Source: an uncultured Alphaproteobacteria bacterium
Lineage (GTDB): Bacteria; Pseudomonadota; Alphaproteobacteria; RUG11792
Reading direction: 5' to 3'
NCBI GenBank assembly: GCA_910588255.1
Contig: CAJUOM010000002.1
Span: 15,976 to 79,975 of the forward strand
DNA: 64,000 nucleotides
Part shown: positions 1-8,760 of the stretch, one piece after another
How positions within the stretch are numbered: position 1 is the first letter of the stretch
Layout: the number at the start of each line of letters is the position of its first letter
Notes under the pieces: generated by a model
What the model was told of the DNA's origin: nothing
Database searches by the model: none
The model's input: the letters and a program-made list of their open reading frames with translations, nothing else
Program-made: the position numbers and the translations under genes

Positions 1-685
1 TGTTTGCATTTGAAGAATGAGAAGAACCAACGACTATAAACAAATCGATTGAATTTGCAATACGTCGTACCGCATCTTGTCTTTCTTTTGTTGCGTAACA
101 AATGTTATCTTGATTTGTTGACTTTATATGAGGAATTTTCTCTTTTAATTTCTTAACCACATTTTCTACGACTGTTGAATCAAGGGTAGTCTGCGTGAAA
201 TATACAACTTCATCATCTGATAAATCAGGGAGCAAATCAACATCTATCTCGTCATAAACAACATATGTATCTTTATTTCCTGCATATCCCAAAAGGGCTA
301 TTATTTCAGCGTGAGATCTGTGTCCGATAAGAACTATTTTTTTTTCAGATTCAGTTTCTTTCTTTACACTATTTTGAATAGATTTCACGATAGGACAAGT
401 ACCATCAATTATTGTTAATTCTTTTGATTCCGCTTTTTCAATAACATGAGGAGAAACTCCATGTGCTGAAAACATAACAACAGATCCATCAGGTATATCA
501 TCTAATGAATCGACTTTTATTAACCCTTTTTCTTCTAGTTGTTTTATGAAAATTTTGTTATGAATTATATCTTCTGTTATGTATATAGTTCCATATAATT
601 TTAACATTTGCCTTGCCATATCCACTGCGCGAGAAACTCCAGAACAAAATCCTCTTGGAGATAACAAATAACAAATAACAGACAT
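1..685 (-). CDS. ispH: 4-hydroxy-3-methylbut-2-enyl diphosphate reductase (IspH/LytB), 3' end outside window
   Basis: Last enzyme of the MEP isoprenoid pathway: a 4Fe-4S protein that reduces HMBPP to IPP and DMAPP in the cytosol. The first 228 residues are visible. The N-terminal motif SPRGFCSGVSRAVDMA holds the first cluster cysteine, then come SAHGVSP (substrate histidine) and GTCPIVKS (second cysteine). The third cysteine would lie beyond base 1. The ATG at 683-685 gives a normal short N-terminus. The gene starts about 120 bases from repeat copy A on its upstream side. Family assignment is secure from the motifs. Confidence 0.95.
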   Translation of the reverse strand, partial: MSVICYLLSPRGFCSGVSRAVDMARQMLKLYGTIYITEDIIHNKIFIKQLEEKGLIKVDSLDDIPDGSVVMFSAHGVSPHVIEKAESKELTIIDGTCPIVKSIQNSVKKETESEKKIVLIGHRSHAEIIALLGYAGNKDTYVVYDEIDVDLLPDLSDDEVVYFTQTTLDSTVVENVVKKLKEKIPHIKSTNQDNICYATKERQDAVRRIANSIDLFIVVGSSHSSNAN

Positions 686-805
686 AGAAAATTTTAAAAA
701 AATTTATTATTATCAGAATATAACAAATTTTCTAAAATAGCAATCTCGAATTAAATTAGCTATATGTTTTATGCTTGCACAACCTGGATTGTTAATCAGT
801 CTATA

Positions 806-985
806 ATGTCTACTGAAAGCGCTATAGGTACCACTGCGGTGTCAATGAAGTTTTCCGGTGAGACCATCATTCTAATTCACGCTTCGTGCCACACTTTGTT
901 TATAATACGTCGCAAATCGTGCTCCATTTGCGATATGTCTAAGGGTTAACTAACATCCATCCCTAAGGTGGAAGGGTTTATTAGG
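806..985 (+). repeat. Dispersed repeat block X, copy A
   Basis: This is one of five copies of a block of up to about 180 bp (others at 10650, 28473, 44790 inverted and 60623). It begins GTCTACTGAAAGCGCTATAG and ends near CTAAGGTGGAAGGGTTTATT. Inside are small palindromes (AGCGCT, GGTACC, CACG-CTT-CGTG). The block is followed on the same strand by a passenger gene (1030-1641), hairpin H1 and core R1. The stretch 686-1029 holds nothing else I recognise. Confidence 0.85.
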
Positions 986-1029
986 ATAGGTTTCCTATTT
1001 AAAAATCAATCCATTCGCGTTGCCAACGC

Positions 1030-1641
1030 CTACGGCGGAGAGAACGCTGAAATATCAAGAATAATTGATAAAGTTTTGCATACATTATTCTTAAATACTA
1101 AACAGTTTTTCACAACAATTCTCAGAAAATATCCATGATATGTAATACGTTTCAGGAAAACCGGAAACCTCCTCATACGAAGTCTATTTTCCATTCTCCG
1201 CCTTGGAGCATCACATTCCTTCAGAAGTTTGATCATCGCTTCACGCTTTTGCTCCTCACGAATCTCCTTTTTCGAAGGTATATGACGTACGAGTTTCACA
1301 TTACAAACATTCATCAAAAGCTTTTCGACATAATGCTTCGAAGGTGATCCAATCTCAGGAATTCTGAGATCTCTTGCAACAATCTCAATACCTCCATAAT
1401 CGTCCATATCAGACTCATAACATCTGAAATTTAGACGAGATTCCATCGCGAGGAATAAGGTTTTCCCATGTCTATCATGAAGTTTTATAAGCTGAGGACG
1501 CATAAAATATTCCTCATATTTCTTATGAATTCTAATAAAAATCTCTGGTTTTTTGCGGTCATTAATGTAGCGATTATCAAACCTAATCTGCTGAAGTTTA
1601 ATATCCTTATCACCACCCCAGATGGTCATATAAATTCTCAT
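1030..1641 (-). CDS. Hypothetical basic protein inside a composite repeat
   Basis: I do not recognise this 203-residue protein. A good ribosome-binding site (AGGAG, 6 bases before the ATG) supports translation. It has no signal peptide or membrane segment. The first 110 residues are mixed, with MTIWGGDKDIK at the start; residues 120-175 are rich in Lys and Arg, suggesting nucleic-acid binding, but no domain is evident. The gene lies between block X copy A and hairpin H1, a gap that is only about 30-40 bp in copies D and E. It therefore looks like a passenger of the element. The C-terminus (ISAFSPP) runs toward the X side and may be changed by insertion. Confidence 0.6.
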   Translation of the reverse strand: MRIYMTIWGGDKDIKLQQIRFDNRYINDRKKPEIFIRIHKKYEEYFMRPQLIKLHDRHGKTLFLAMESRLNFRCYESDMDDYGGIEIVARDLRIPEIGSPSKHYVEKLLMNVCNVKLVRHIPSKKEIREEQKREAMIKLLKECDAPRRRMENRLRMRRFPVFLKRITYHGYFLRIVVKNCLVFKNNVCKTLSIILDISAFSPP

Positions 1642-1723
1642 AAATTACTCCTAAAAGTTGATAGTCATTTAAATAAAAGTTGTTAAAGATTAAAGGAAAA
1701 TATAGTATGTGAGTTACATGGAG

Positions 1724-1772
1724 GGTGCGCAGCGTGTGGTATACTCATTAATTTTACCACACGCCGCGCGCC
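1724..1772. repeat. GC-rich hairpin H1 of the composite repeat
   Basis: The arms GGTGCGCAGCGTGTGGTA and TACCACACGCCGCGCGCC form an 18-bp stem with one mismatch and one G-T pair around the loop TACTCATTAATTT. Stem and loop almost match the hairpin at 63446-63494. Core R1 follows after a 45-base spacer. There is no T-tract, so it does not look like a simple terminator. Confidence 0.9.
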
Positions 1773-1817
1773 TGTATATCCCCTATATTTTCAGTATATC
1801 TCCAGCTCTTCTCCAAA

Positions 1818-1858
1818 GTCAAATCCTAAAAAGTCCCATAAAATTTTAGAGATTTTTA
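1818..1858 (+). repeat. AT-rich repeat core R, copy 1
   Basis: About 40 bases reading GTCAAATCCTAAAAAGTCCC then ATAAAATTTTAGAGATTTTT. Nine clear copies occur in the window. It contains the perfect palindrome TAAAATTTTA next to an invariant GTCCC in most copies. Here it ends the element X-A / H1 / R1. The rest of 1859-2002 is AT-rich spacer before frr. Confidence 0.85.
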
Positions 1859-2002
1859 CAAGATTTATAAAACTATTTACTAATCTTTTTGGACAATCAT
1901 TATGTCTCTTATGCCGCCCACATATCTAGTAATGATTGATATTGATAAATTTAATAAATTTAATTAAAATGATTTTTGGATAGTTAAAAAATTATAATTC
2001 AA

Positions 2003-2563
2003 ATGAGTTTAGATTCGAAGCTTGAGCAATTTAAAAATAAAATGGATCTTTCAATTAGTGCATTTTCAAAAGATTTATCCGGAATCAGAGCGGGACGTGC
2101 TTCCACTGCATTATTGGAGCCAATAAAAGTTGAAGCTTATGGTTCCTTGATACCTATGAATCAAGTTGGTGCTATATCTGCTCCTGATCCAAAATTATTA
2201 ACAGTTAGTGTTTGGGACAGAGGACTCGTAAAAAATGTTGAAAAAGCAATTAGGGATTGTGGAGCTAATCTGAATCCTTCTGTTGATGGACAGACCGTTA
2301 GGATTCCTATCCCTCCTCTTTCTGATGAAAGAAGGCAAGAACTTTTCAAATTAGCTGCAAAATATGCTGAAGAATCGAAAGTAGCAATCAGAAACATACG
2401 TCGAGATGCTATGGATTTTATAAAACAACTGGAAAAAAATAATGAAATAAGTGAAGACGATATGCGAAAACTTTCTGATTCAGTTCAGGAATTAACAAAT
2501 GAATCTTCAAAGAAAATCGATTCTCTTTTGGCTCAAAAACAAAAGGATATATTGCAGATATAG
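2003..2563 (+). CDS. frr: Ribosome recycling factor
   Basis: RRF splits the post-termination ribosome together with EF-G. The protein has 186 residues, normal for the family. The N-terminal helix contains LSGIRAGRASTALLEPIKVEAYGS in family form, followed by the middle domain with PDPKLLTVSVWD and IPIPPLSDERRQELFKLA, and a C-terminal helix with NIRRDAMD. The glutathione-transferase gene starts 8 bases after the stop, suggesting co-transcription. The usual neighbours pyrH and uppS are not in view. Confidence 0.97.
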   Translation: MSLDSKLEQFKNKMDLSISAFSKDLSGIRAGRASTALLEPIKVEAYGSLIPMNQVGAISAPDPKLLTVSVWDRGLVKNVEKAIRDCGANLNPSVDGQTVRIPIPPLSDERRQELFKLAAKYAEESKVAIRNIRRDAMDFIKQLEKNNEISEDDMRKLSDSVQELTNESSKKIDSLLAQKQKDILQI

Positions 2564-2570
2564 GAAGTTC

Positions 2571-3245
2571 ATGAGAAAATTGTTTCATTATCCATTATGT
2601 GGATTTTCAAGATGTGTCAGGTTAGAATTATCTGAAAAACATCTTGATTACGAAATGATATATGAAACTCCCTGGAATCCTTCAGAAGATTTGCTTGAAT
2701 ATAACCATTTTGGAACAATACCTGTTTTTGTTGATATTAATGGAGTTTCCGTTTATGGTTTTTCTGCAATAAGAGAATATTTAGAAGAAGTTTATTCTGA
2801 AATTAATTTAATCGGAACAGATTTTCAACAAAGAGCAGAAGCCAGGAAAATATCTGATTGGTTTTCCTCTGTATTTTATAAGGACGTTTATTATCCAATT
2901 GTTCAAGAAAAAATATTAAAACGATTTTCGAAAAATATAGATAAAACACCAAATCCAGCTTCTGTTAGAATAGCAAGTTCAAAACTTTCAACGCATATGG
3001 AATATATATCATGGCTAATAGACAGAAGAAATTGGCTTGCAGGAAAAGATTTTTCCATAGCAGATATTACTGCAGTTTCATTTATTTCTGTCCTAGACTA
3101 TTTAGGGGCCATTACTTGGAATAAATATGATATTGCGAAAAGTTGGTATGCAAGAATTAAATCCCGTCCAAGTTTCCGTAATATTTTGAATGACAATTTA
3201 CCTCAAATACCCCCAATAAAAGACTACGTTGATTTAGATTTTTAA
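2571..3245 (+). CDS. Glutathione S-transferase family protein
   Basis: Thioredoxin-fold N-terminal domain (residues 1-75: HYPLCGFSRCVRLELSEK, then FGTIPVFVD with the cis-proline of the GSH site, then YGFSAIREYLEE) followed by an all-helical C-terminal domain with WLAGKDFSIADITAVSF (the family N-capping box SIADI). The 224-residue length is standard. It is related to GST/SspA-type proteins; no precise substrate can be read. The ATG at 2571 fits the family start. An in-frame ATG lies upstream at 2499 but inside frr. It sits between frr and atpC in a tight array. Confidence 0.85.
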   Translation: MRKLFHYPLCGFSRCVRLELSEKHLDYEMIYETPWNPSEDLLEYNHFGTIPVFVDINGVSVYGFSAIREYLEEVYSEINLIGTDFQQRAEARKISDWFSSVFYKDVYYPIVQEKILKRFSKNIDKTPNPASVRIASSKLSTHMEYISWLIDRRNWLAGKDFSIADITAVSFISVLDYLGAITWNKYDIAKSWYARIKSRPSFRNILNDNLPQIPPIKDYVDLDF

Positions 3246-3257
3246 AAAGGATTCTAT

Positions 3258-3494
3258 ATGTTTAAATTTATTTTAATTTACGACGAAGAAAAGTTATTCG
3301 ATGCTGAGGTTATGGAAGTGAAAACAGATACAGAAAATGGAATAATCACGATATTAGATAAACACCAACAACATATGTCTAAAATTTCCCAAAACATAAC
3401 TTACAAAACACAAAATGGTTCACAAACAATAGAATTCTCCGAAGGATTTTTATATACCAATGGAGAAGTTTGTTTTGCGGTTATAGATAAGTAA
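3258..3494 (+). CDS. atpC: ATP synthase epsilon subunit, short form
   Basis: Matches the N-terminal beta-sandwich of F1 epsilon: an opening FKFILIYDEEKLFDAEV strand pair, then ENGIITILDKHQQHMSKI (family pattern G.i.iL..H.p....l). At 78 residues it lacks the C-terminal helical hairpin that regulates the enzyme in longer homologues, as in other short alphaproteobacterial epsilons. The rest of the ATP synthase operon is not nearby. The stop overlaps the trmD start (TAATG), indicating translational coupling. Confidence 0.75.
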   Translation: MFKFILIYDEEKLFDAEVMEVKTDTENGIITILDKHQQHMSKISQNITYKTQNGSQTIEFSEGFLYTNGEVCFAVIDK

Positions 3495-4201
3495 TGCTTA
3501 TAACTTTAGTCACTATATTTCCAGAAATGTTTCCAGGTCCTTTGGCACATAGCTTGACAGGAAAAAGTTTGGGAAAATTGTGGGAACTGAAAATTATTAA
3601 CATGCGCGATTTTGCTCCAGATAAACATAAAAAAGTAGACGACACGCCATATGGAGGTGGTGCCGGAATGGTTATGAAACCTGACGTCGTCCACAATGCT
3701 TTAAAGTATGCTTTGTCGTTTTATGATAAACCCCCTAAAATAATTTTTATGTCTCCGAGAGGATATGTTTTTTCAAATCAAACCGCAAAAGAATTATCAA
3801 AAAATCAAAATGGCATGATTATATTATGCGGAAGATATGAAGGAATAGATCAAAGAGTAATAGACCATTGGAGAAAACACCATAAACTTCAAGAAGTAAG
3901 CATTGGAGATTATGTCTTATTCGGCGGCGAAATTCCAGCTATGGTTGTTATTGAATCTTGTTTAAGATTTATTCCTGGAATTATGGGAAATAGTGAATCT
4001 GTCAATGATGAAAGTTTTGTTCTTGATTTATTGGAGTATTCGCAGTATACTAAACCTGCAATCTGGAAAGAATATAATGTACCTTCTGTTTTATTATCCG
4101 GAGACCATGAAAAGATTGCATCATGGAGGATAGCTCAATCAAAACAGATTACTCAAGAGGTTCGTCCTGATTTATGGAAACGATTTATTTCTCGAAAGTA
4201 A
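3494..4201 (+). CDS. trmD: tRNA (guanine-N1-)-methyltransferase
   Basis: SPOUT methyltransferase that makes m1G37 in tRNAs with G36 and prevents +1 frameshifting. The 235 residues show DDTPYGGGAGMVMKPD near residue 55, the knotted AdoMet site (FMSPRGY, ILCGRYEGIDQRVID, SIGDYVLFGGEIPAM) and the C-terminal helical domain. The start overlaps the atpC stop by one base; rplS follows after 38 bases. This is the remnant of the usual rpsP-rimM-trmD-rplS order. Confidence 0.97.
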   Translation: MLITLVTIFPEMFPGPLAHSLTGKSLGKLWELKIINMRDFAPDKHKKVDDTPYGGGAGMVMKPDVVHNALKYALSFYDKPPKIIFMSPRGYVFSNQTAKELSKNQNGMIILCGRYEGIDQRVIDHWRKHHKLQEVSIGDYVLFGGEIPAMVVIESCLRFIPGIMGNSESVNDESFVLDLLEYSQYTKPAIWKEYNVPSVLLSGDHEKIASWRIAQSKQITQEVRPDLWKRFISRK

Positions 4202-4239
4202 AGTGTACCGATTGTATTTAAAATTGGGAGAATTCAAAA

Positions 4240-4605
4240 ATGAATTTGATAGAACAAATTAATAAAGAACAAATTGAAAAATTAACGGCAAATAAGACTC
4301 TTCCTTCTTTCAGAGCGGGAGATTCTGTCAAGGTTCTTGTCAAAGTGATTGAAGGCACGAGAGAAAGAATGCAATCTTTTGAGGGAATTGTTATTGCAAA
4401 GAAAAATCGTGGAATAAACTCATCTTTCAAAGTAAGAAAAATATCAAATGGAGAAGGTGTTGAAAGATTATTCCATCTATATTCCCCTAATATTCAGATT
4501 GAAGTTTTAAAACATGGAAAAGTACGCCGTGCAAAATTATACTACTTGAGAGAAAGAACGGGTAAGAGCGCACGTATAGCAGAAAAAAAGAGATTAGAAG
4601 TTTGA
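4240..4605 (+). CDS. rplS: 50S ribosomal protein L19
   Basis: L19 lies at the 30S-50S interface. The 121-residue protein has the family signatures FRAGDSVKVLVKVIEG, RMQSFEGIVIAKKNRGINSSFKVRKIS and the C-terminal VRRAKLYYLRERTGKSARI. A GGGAG ribosome-binding site precedes the ATG. It ends in TGA, so TGA is a normal stop in this genome. Confidence 0.97.
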   Translation: MNLIEQINKEQIEKLTANKTLPSFRAGDSVKVLVKVIEGTRERMQSFEGIVIAKKNRGINSSFKVRKISNGEGVERLFHLYSPNIQIEVLKHGKVRRAKLYYLRERTGKSARIAEKKRLEV

Positions 4606-4789
4606 TATTAGCTTGCGGTAATTAATCGCAGATAATAAATAGTATCTCATGCCCCATAGCACATGATATTTTTGATACTATATTGTGTGTTATGTGTTTT
4701 TATATTTTTCAAAAATTTTATGTTTTTTTAAGAACGTCCAAAATTTGTATAAAAGGACTCAAAGGATAGATATTAACTGTGAATAATTA

Positions 4790-4955
4790 TACCCCAATTT
4801 TGAACTTTAGTTGTCCATTTTTTCTCTACGAAATAAACCTCTTCCAACGTTTCTTCACTCGGAAATGTGGGGTTATTTTCATATATTTGCTCATATTTCG
4901 ATTAAATGACTCTATCGGATTGGTTGTATAAACAAGCCTTCTTACATTCTCCATT
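4790..4955 (-). mobile_element. IS256-family transposase relic (C-terminal fragment)
   Basis: Read on the minus strand, this stretch gives RRLVYTTNPIESFNRNMSK, the conserved C-terminal segment of IS256/Mutator transposases. After a one-base shift it continues FPSEETLEEVYFVEKKWTT and KVQNWG, the expected end of the same protein. No upstream catalytic part, start codon or inverted repeats are recognisable. A second relic lies at 46633-46850. The rest of 4606-5232 is AT-rich, with an imperfect inverted repeat near 4641-4681 after rplS and no gene that I can support. Confidence 0.75.
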
Positions 4956-5232
4956 TACATCAATCTTTTGAGAGGTCTCGATTTCATATATGAATTGAAA
5001 AGTATATACTGAAATTATATTCATCAAACTTAATATGTCATTTTCGAAAAAAAGATAACATAAGAATTGATTTATGAAATTCAGTTAAGTACAAAGTGCA
5101 AGAGAATTAAACAAATTTTGACTAAACAAAAAAAATCCATAATCAGTTTTGCCTTTCTAAAACATAATATAGATCCGCATTTTTCTTGCAGCACTAAATA
5201 TCAGGCACTGCGCATATTTGAAATAACAAGTT

Positions 5233-6135
5233 CTATTTTTCCTCTTTTTTCAAAGCTTCTGCAGAAAATATAGTTTCTCTCAATTGTTCACTGATAGAAG
5301 CAAGGTTTCCTGGAGAATGAGGAACAAAAACTACGCTTGATTTCGAATTTGCTCCGATATCTTTTAACGTATCAATGTATTGAATTAAAAGCACCATGTC
5401 CATAACATGTGCAGAATCTTCACCTGTTTGTTTTTTTAAACCTGCAACAGATTCACTTAATCCTTCAATAATCGCCAAACGTTGACCTGCAACTCCTTTT
5501 CCATGGAGTATACAAGATTCAGCTTCCGCTTCTGCTTGTTTTACTTTTAGAATTTTTTCTGCCTCTCCTTTTTCATTAGCGGCAACTCTCAATCTTTGTG
5601 CTGTATTTATCTCATTCATAGCAGCTTTTACGTTTGCATCTGGATCGATATCAGTTACTAGTGCTTTTATTATCTCATAACCAAAATCTTCCATTGGGGT
5701 TTTCAATTCTGTTTTTACAGCATTTGCAATATCATCTTTTCTTGAGAAAACATCATCCAAATCCATAAGAGGAACTTGAGCTCGAACCAAATCAAAAACA
5801 AAGGCCTTTATTTGAGCTAACGGGTCTTGAAGTGTATAAAAAGCTTCATATATTTTCGATTCTAAAACTTTATATTGTACGGCAATAACAATTCTAATGA
5901 AAACATTGTCTTTAGTCTTTGTTTCCACATCGACATTTAATTGATGAATTCTGAGAGAAATTTTGCTTCTCAAAGTTTCAATCAAAGGTATTTTGAAATT
6001 TAATCCCGGACGAGCTAATCTATTAAACTTACCAAATCTCTCGATTATTGCGCAACTTTGCTGTTCAACTATATAAAAAGATGCTCCAAGTAATATAAAC
6101 AAAAGAAATATGAATATCAAAAAAATCATTCTCAT
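5233..6135 (-). CDS. SPFH/Band 7 (stomatin/QmcA-like) membrane protein
   Basis: One N-terminal membrane segment (residues 2-20) is followed by the Band 7 domain (IVEQQSCAIIERFGKFNRLARPG, then RIHQLNVDVETKTKDNVFI, VRAQVPLMDLDDVFSRKDDI) and an alanine/glutamate-rich coiled coil (KGEAEKILKVKQAEAEAES). Such proteins form large rings in the inner membrane, often with an NfeD partner, which is not adjacent here. ATG at 6135 is preferred over the GTG one codon upstream. About 300 residues is typical. Confidence 0.9.
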   Translation of the reverse strand: MRMIFLIFIFLLFILLGASFYIVEQQSCAIIERFGKFNRLARPGLNFKIPLIETLRSKISLRIHQLNVDVETKTKDNVFIRIVIAVQYKVLESKIYEAFYTLQDPLAQIKAFVFDLVRAQVPLMDLDDVFSRKDDIANAVKTELKTPMEDFGYEIIKALVTDIDPDANVKAAMNEINTAQRLRVAANEKGEAEKILKVKQAEAEAESCILHGKGVAGQRLAIIEGLSESVAGLKKQTGEDSAHVMDMVLLIQYIDTLKDIGANSKSSVVFVPHSPGNLASISEQLRETIFSAEALKKEEK

Positions 6136-6242
6136 CACATAATTAATACATTCCTTATATATAGTATAACAAATAATAATTATTTTGTAAAGTGTATAGA
6201 TGCACTATTTTATTGATAAGATCTCATGATATCATTTTTATC

Positions 6243-6271
6243 TAGACAAAAGGTTTGAAATTTTGTATTAT
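6243..6271 (+). promoter_or_regulatory. Sigma-70-type promoter of tRNA-Phe
   Basis: TAGACA (6243-6248), a 17-base spacer and TATTAT (6266-6271) place a transcript start about 10 bases before the mature tRNA-Phe. Pattern match by eye. Confidence 0.55.
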
Positions 6272-6287
6272 AAAATTGTTGATAAAG

Positions 6288-6363
6288 GCCCAGATAGCTC
6301 AGTTGGTAGAGCAAGAGACTGAAAATCTCTGTGTCGTTGGTTCGATTCCATCTCTGGGCACCA
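6288..6363 (+). tRNA. tRNA-Phe (GAA)
   Basis: Cloverleaf with acceptor GCCCAGA/TCTGGGC, D-arm GCTCAGTTGGTAGAGC, anticodon loop CTGAAAA (GAA), T-loop TTCGATT and encoded CCA. It is 76 bases long. addA starts 15 bases downstream and probably shares its transcript. Confidence 0.97.
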
Positions 6364-6378
6364 CTTAAAATCCGTTTC

Positions 6379-8754
6379 ATGAGTTATACAAAAGAATATT
6401 TTGACGCTACGGATATAACTTCATCCAGTTTCGTTTTTGCATCCGCTGGTTCCGGAAAGACTAAAATTTTGGTAGATCGTTATATAAAGTCACTATTTTT
6501 TGGAATTAAACCTGAAGAAATTCTTTGCATAACATTCACAAATGCGGCGGTTTTTGAAATGGAAACACGTATTTCTGGTATTCTTGAAAAACTCTATATA
6601 AATGAAAATGATTTTACAAAAAATTATATATCTAAAGTCTTAAGAATAGAACCAACAACAGAGAATATAAAAAAAGCTGAAAATCTGTTTTTTTCTTTTC
6701 AAGAAAATCTTTCAAATTTGAAAATTCTGACAATTCATTCCTTCTGTCAGAGTTTGCTTCAACAATTTCCTCTTGAAGCTGATATATCCCCAAGTTTTGA
6801 AATTATAGAAGAGAGAGATTTTTTAAAATTTATACAAGAAATAAAAAATCAGGTTTTGCAAGATTTAAATGAAGAGACTTTACAGAAAATATCTGATAAC
6901 TTTTCCATATATTCATTAGAAGATTTTGTAAACAAAATCCAGCAACATATTCCTAATTTTTTGGAGATATTTAAAATTTTTCCAGAAATTGAAAAATATA
7001 AAAAACATCTTATTCAAAAATTTAATTATTCTCCGAATGATACACAGCTCACGGAAGAACAAAAGCTTTTTATTAAGAAAAACATAAAAAGTGAAAACTT
7101 AGAAAATTTATATTTAGAATCAACAGGAAATATTCGAAAAAGAATACCATTTCAAAATAGTATAATTTCTCAGGAATTGGCTAAAGTAATTTTTAAAAAT
7201 TCTCAAAATAGAAAAAAAAGTCAGGTTATAGAAAAAACTTGTATTTTTTTAGAATTGACAAAGCAAATTATTCATAAATATGAAGAATTTAAAAACGATC
7301 AAAATGCAATGGATTTTTTCGATATACTTTTTAAAACAAAATATTTATTGACTGAAAGCTGTGCAAAGGAACTTGTGCTTTCAAAAATATGCAGCAAAAT
7401 CAAAGCTATTATGATTGATGAGGCGCAAGATTTAAGCAAAATTCAATGGGAGTTGATTTATCTTTTTTCCGAAGATATTTATATGGATCCAAATTCAAAT
7501 AAAACGATATTTGTTGTTGGAGATATAAAGCAATCTATATATAGGTTTCAAGGAGCGGATCATTCACTTTTTTCAAAATTTTATCAATTTTGTTCAGATT
7601 CTTTGCATAATTTGAATAAAAAATTTAAAACGGTTTATTTGAATATTAACTATAGAACAACTCCGGAAATCTTGCATATAGTTGATGATGTTTTTAAAGG
7701 AAAAATTTCAGAATTTTCAATGGATAATGGAATTATAAATTATAAAAAACATATTCCTTTTCATAAAGAACAGTCAGGTAATTTCTCAATAATCGAGATC
7801 AATGAAATTGAAGATCCTGATCAATTTATAGTTCAAAAAATACTTCAATTAAAAACGAAAAATTCGCTAATTTTAACAAGAAGTCGAAATTTATTAACTG
7901 AAAATATAATAAATAAATTAACTAATTTAGGAATAGAAATAGCTCCATCTGATAGAATAAATTTAAAGGATAATTTTTTAATATTAGACATATTAGCAAT
8001 TGCGGAAATTTGTATAAATCCTTGTTATGATTATGCTTTATGTTGCTTTTTAAAAAGTCCATATTTTTTTAAAGATCCGTTATCAAATGATGACTTTTTT
8101 AAAATTTGTCATAATAGAACAAAATCCGTATTTGAGATTTTAGAAATTCATTCTCCAAATAAATTTAATTATATTAATCAAATAGTTAAACGTTATGATG
8201 AAAATGACTTATGTGGATTTTTTTATTATCTAATAAATCTGGCAGAAAATCTAACGCAAGATGATGAAAATGCCATATTTGGATTTATGGATGAGATCAA
8301 TAAATTTTCTGAAAAGCATTCTGATAATATTCCTGAATTTTTGAAATATTTTAAAGAAACAGAAATACAAATTATAAACCAAAACACAGAAAAAGATCGT
8401 ATTAGATTGTCAACGATTCATGGTTCAAAAGGTCTTGAAGCAGACACAGTATTTTTGTTGGATTTCGATTTAAATGCTGATAAACAAAAAACTGATTTTA
8501 TTTTCTCTTTTGATAATGACATTTTTTTCAAAAATCATAAAACCCCTTTGTTTTTTATAAAACCAAGTCAGAAAGATTCATTTGAGGAGCTAGATTCTTT
8601 TATTGAACTTGAATACAAAGAAGAAGAAAAGGAGTTGTTACGTTTGCTCTATGTTGCAATGACAAGGGCTAGAGAAAATCTATATATTTTCGGAAAAGGA
8701 AATAGAAATACAGCGTTCAATTTGATAAAATCGAAGTATCTTAATAGGAATTGA
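6379..8754 (+). CDS. addA: AddA-like UvrD/Rep-family helicase, lacking the nuclease domain
   Basis: Superfamily 1 helicase resembling the AddA subunit of alphaproteobacterial AddAB recombination enzymes. Visible motifs: Walker A FVFASAGSGKTKIL near residue 20, the ITFTNAAVFEM motif, LTIHSFCQSLL, Walker B with MIDEAQDLSKIQW, VGDIKQSIYRFQGAD, and C-terminal RLSTIHGSKGLEADTVFLLD and LLYVAMTRARENLYIF. The protein stops about 25 residues after that last motif. At 791 residues it is several hundred short of usual AddA, which ends in a PD-(D/E)XK nuclease. The ATG at 6379 avoids the tRNA; the frame is open further upstream but through tRNA-Phe. No addB is in view. Confidence 0.85.
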   Translation: MSYTKEYFDATDITSSSFVFASAGSGKTKILVDRYIKSLFFGIKPEEILCITFTNAAVFEMETRISGILEKLYINENDFTKNYISKVLRIEPTTENIKKAENLFFSFQENLSNLKILTIHSFCQSLLQQFPLEADISPSFEIIEERDFLKFIQEIKNQVLQDLNEETLQKISDNFSIYSLEDFVNKIQQHIPNFLEIFKIFPEIEKYKKHLIQKFNYSPNDTQLTEEQKLFIKKNIKSENLENLYLESTGNIRKRIPFQNSIISQELAKVIFKNSQNRKKSQVIEKTCIFLELTKQIIHKYEEFKNDQNAMDFFDILFKTKYLLTESCAKELVLSKICSKIKAIMIDEAQDLSKIQWELIYLFSEDIYMDPNSNKTIFVVGDIKQSIYRFQGADHSLFSKFYQFCSDSLHNLNKKFKTVYLNINYRTTPEILHIVDDVFKGKISEFSMDNGIINYKKHIPFHKEQSGNFSIIEINEIEDPDQFIVQKILQLKTKNSLILTRSRNLLTENIINKLTNLGIEIAPSDRINLKDNFLILDILAIAEICINPCYDYALCCFLKSPYFFKDPLSNDDFFKICHNRTKSVFEILEIHSPNKFNYINQIVKRYDENDLCGFFYYLINLAENLTQDDENAIFGFMDEINKFSEKHSDNIPEFLKYFKETEIQIINQNTEKDRIRLSTIHGSKGLEADTVFLLDFDLNADKQKTDFIFSFDNDIFFKNHKTPLFFIKPSQKDSFEELDSFIELEYKEEEKELLRLLYVAMTRARENLYIFGKGNRNTAFNLIKSKYLNRN

Positions 8755-8760
8755 TCATTT

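Noticed and set aside
764..949. Small open frame of 61 codons on the plus strand
   Set aside because: It lies entirely within and beside repeat block X, has no ribosome-binding site, and is not kept open in the other X copies.
1724..1772. GC-rich hairpins as ordinary Rho-independent terminators
   Set aside because: None of the H copies is followed by a T-tract, they are longer than usual terminators, and several are far from gene ends.
5067..5273. 68-codon plus-strand open frame
   Set aside because: Overlaps the 3' end of the SPFH gene antisense, with no ribosome-binding site and no recognisable protein features.
6331..6378. N-terminal extension of AddA
   Set aside because: The open frame upstream of 6379 overlaps tRNA-Phe; the ATG at 6379 fits the family start.
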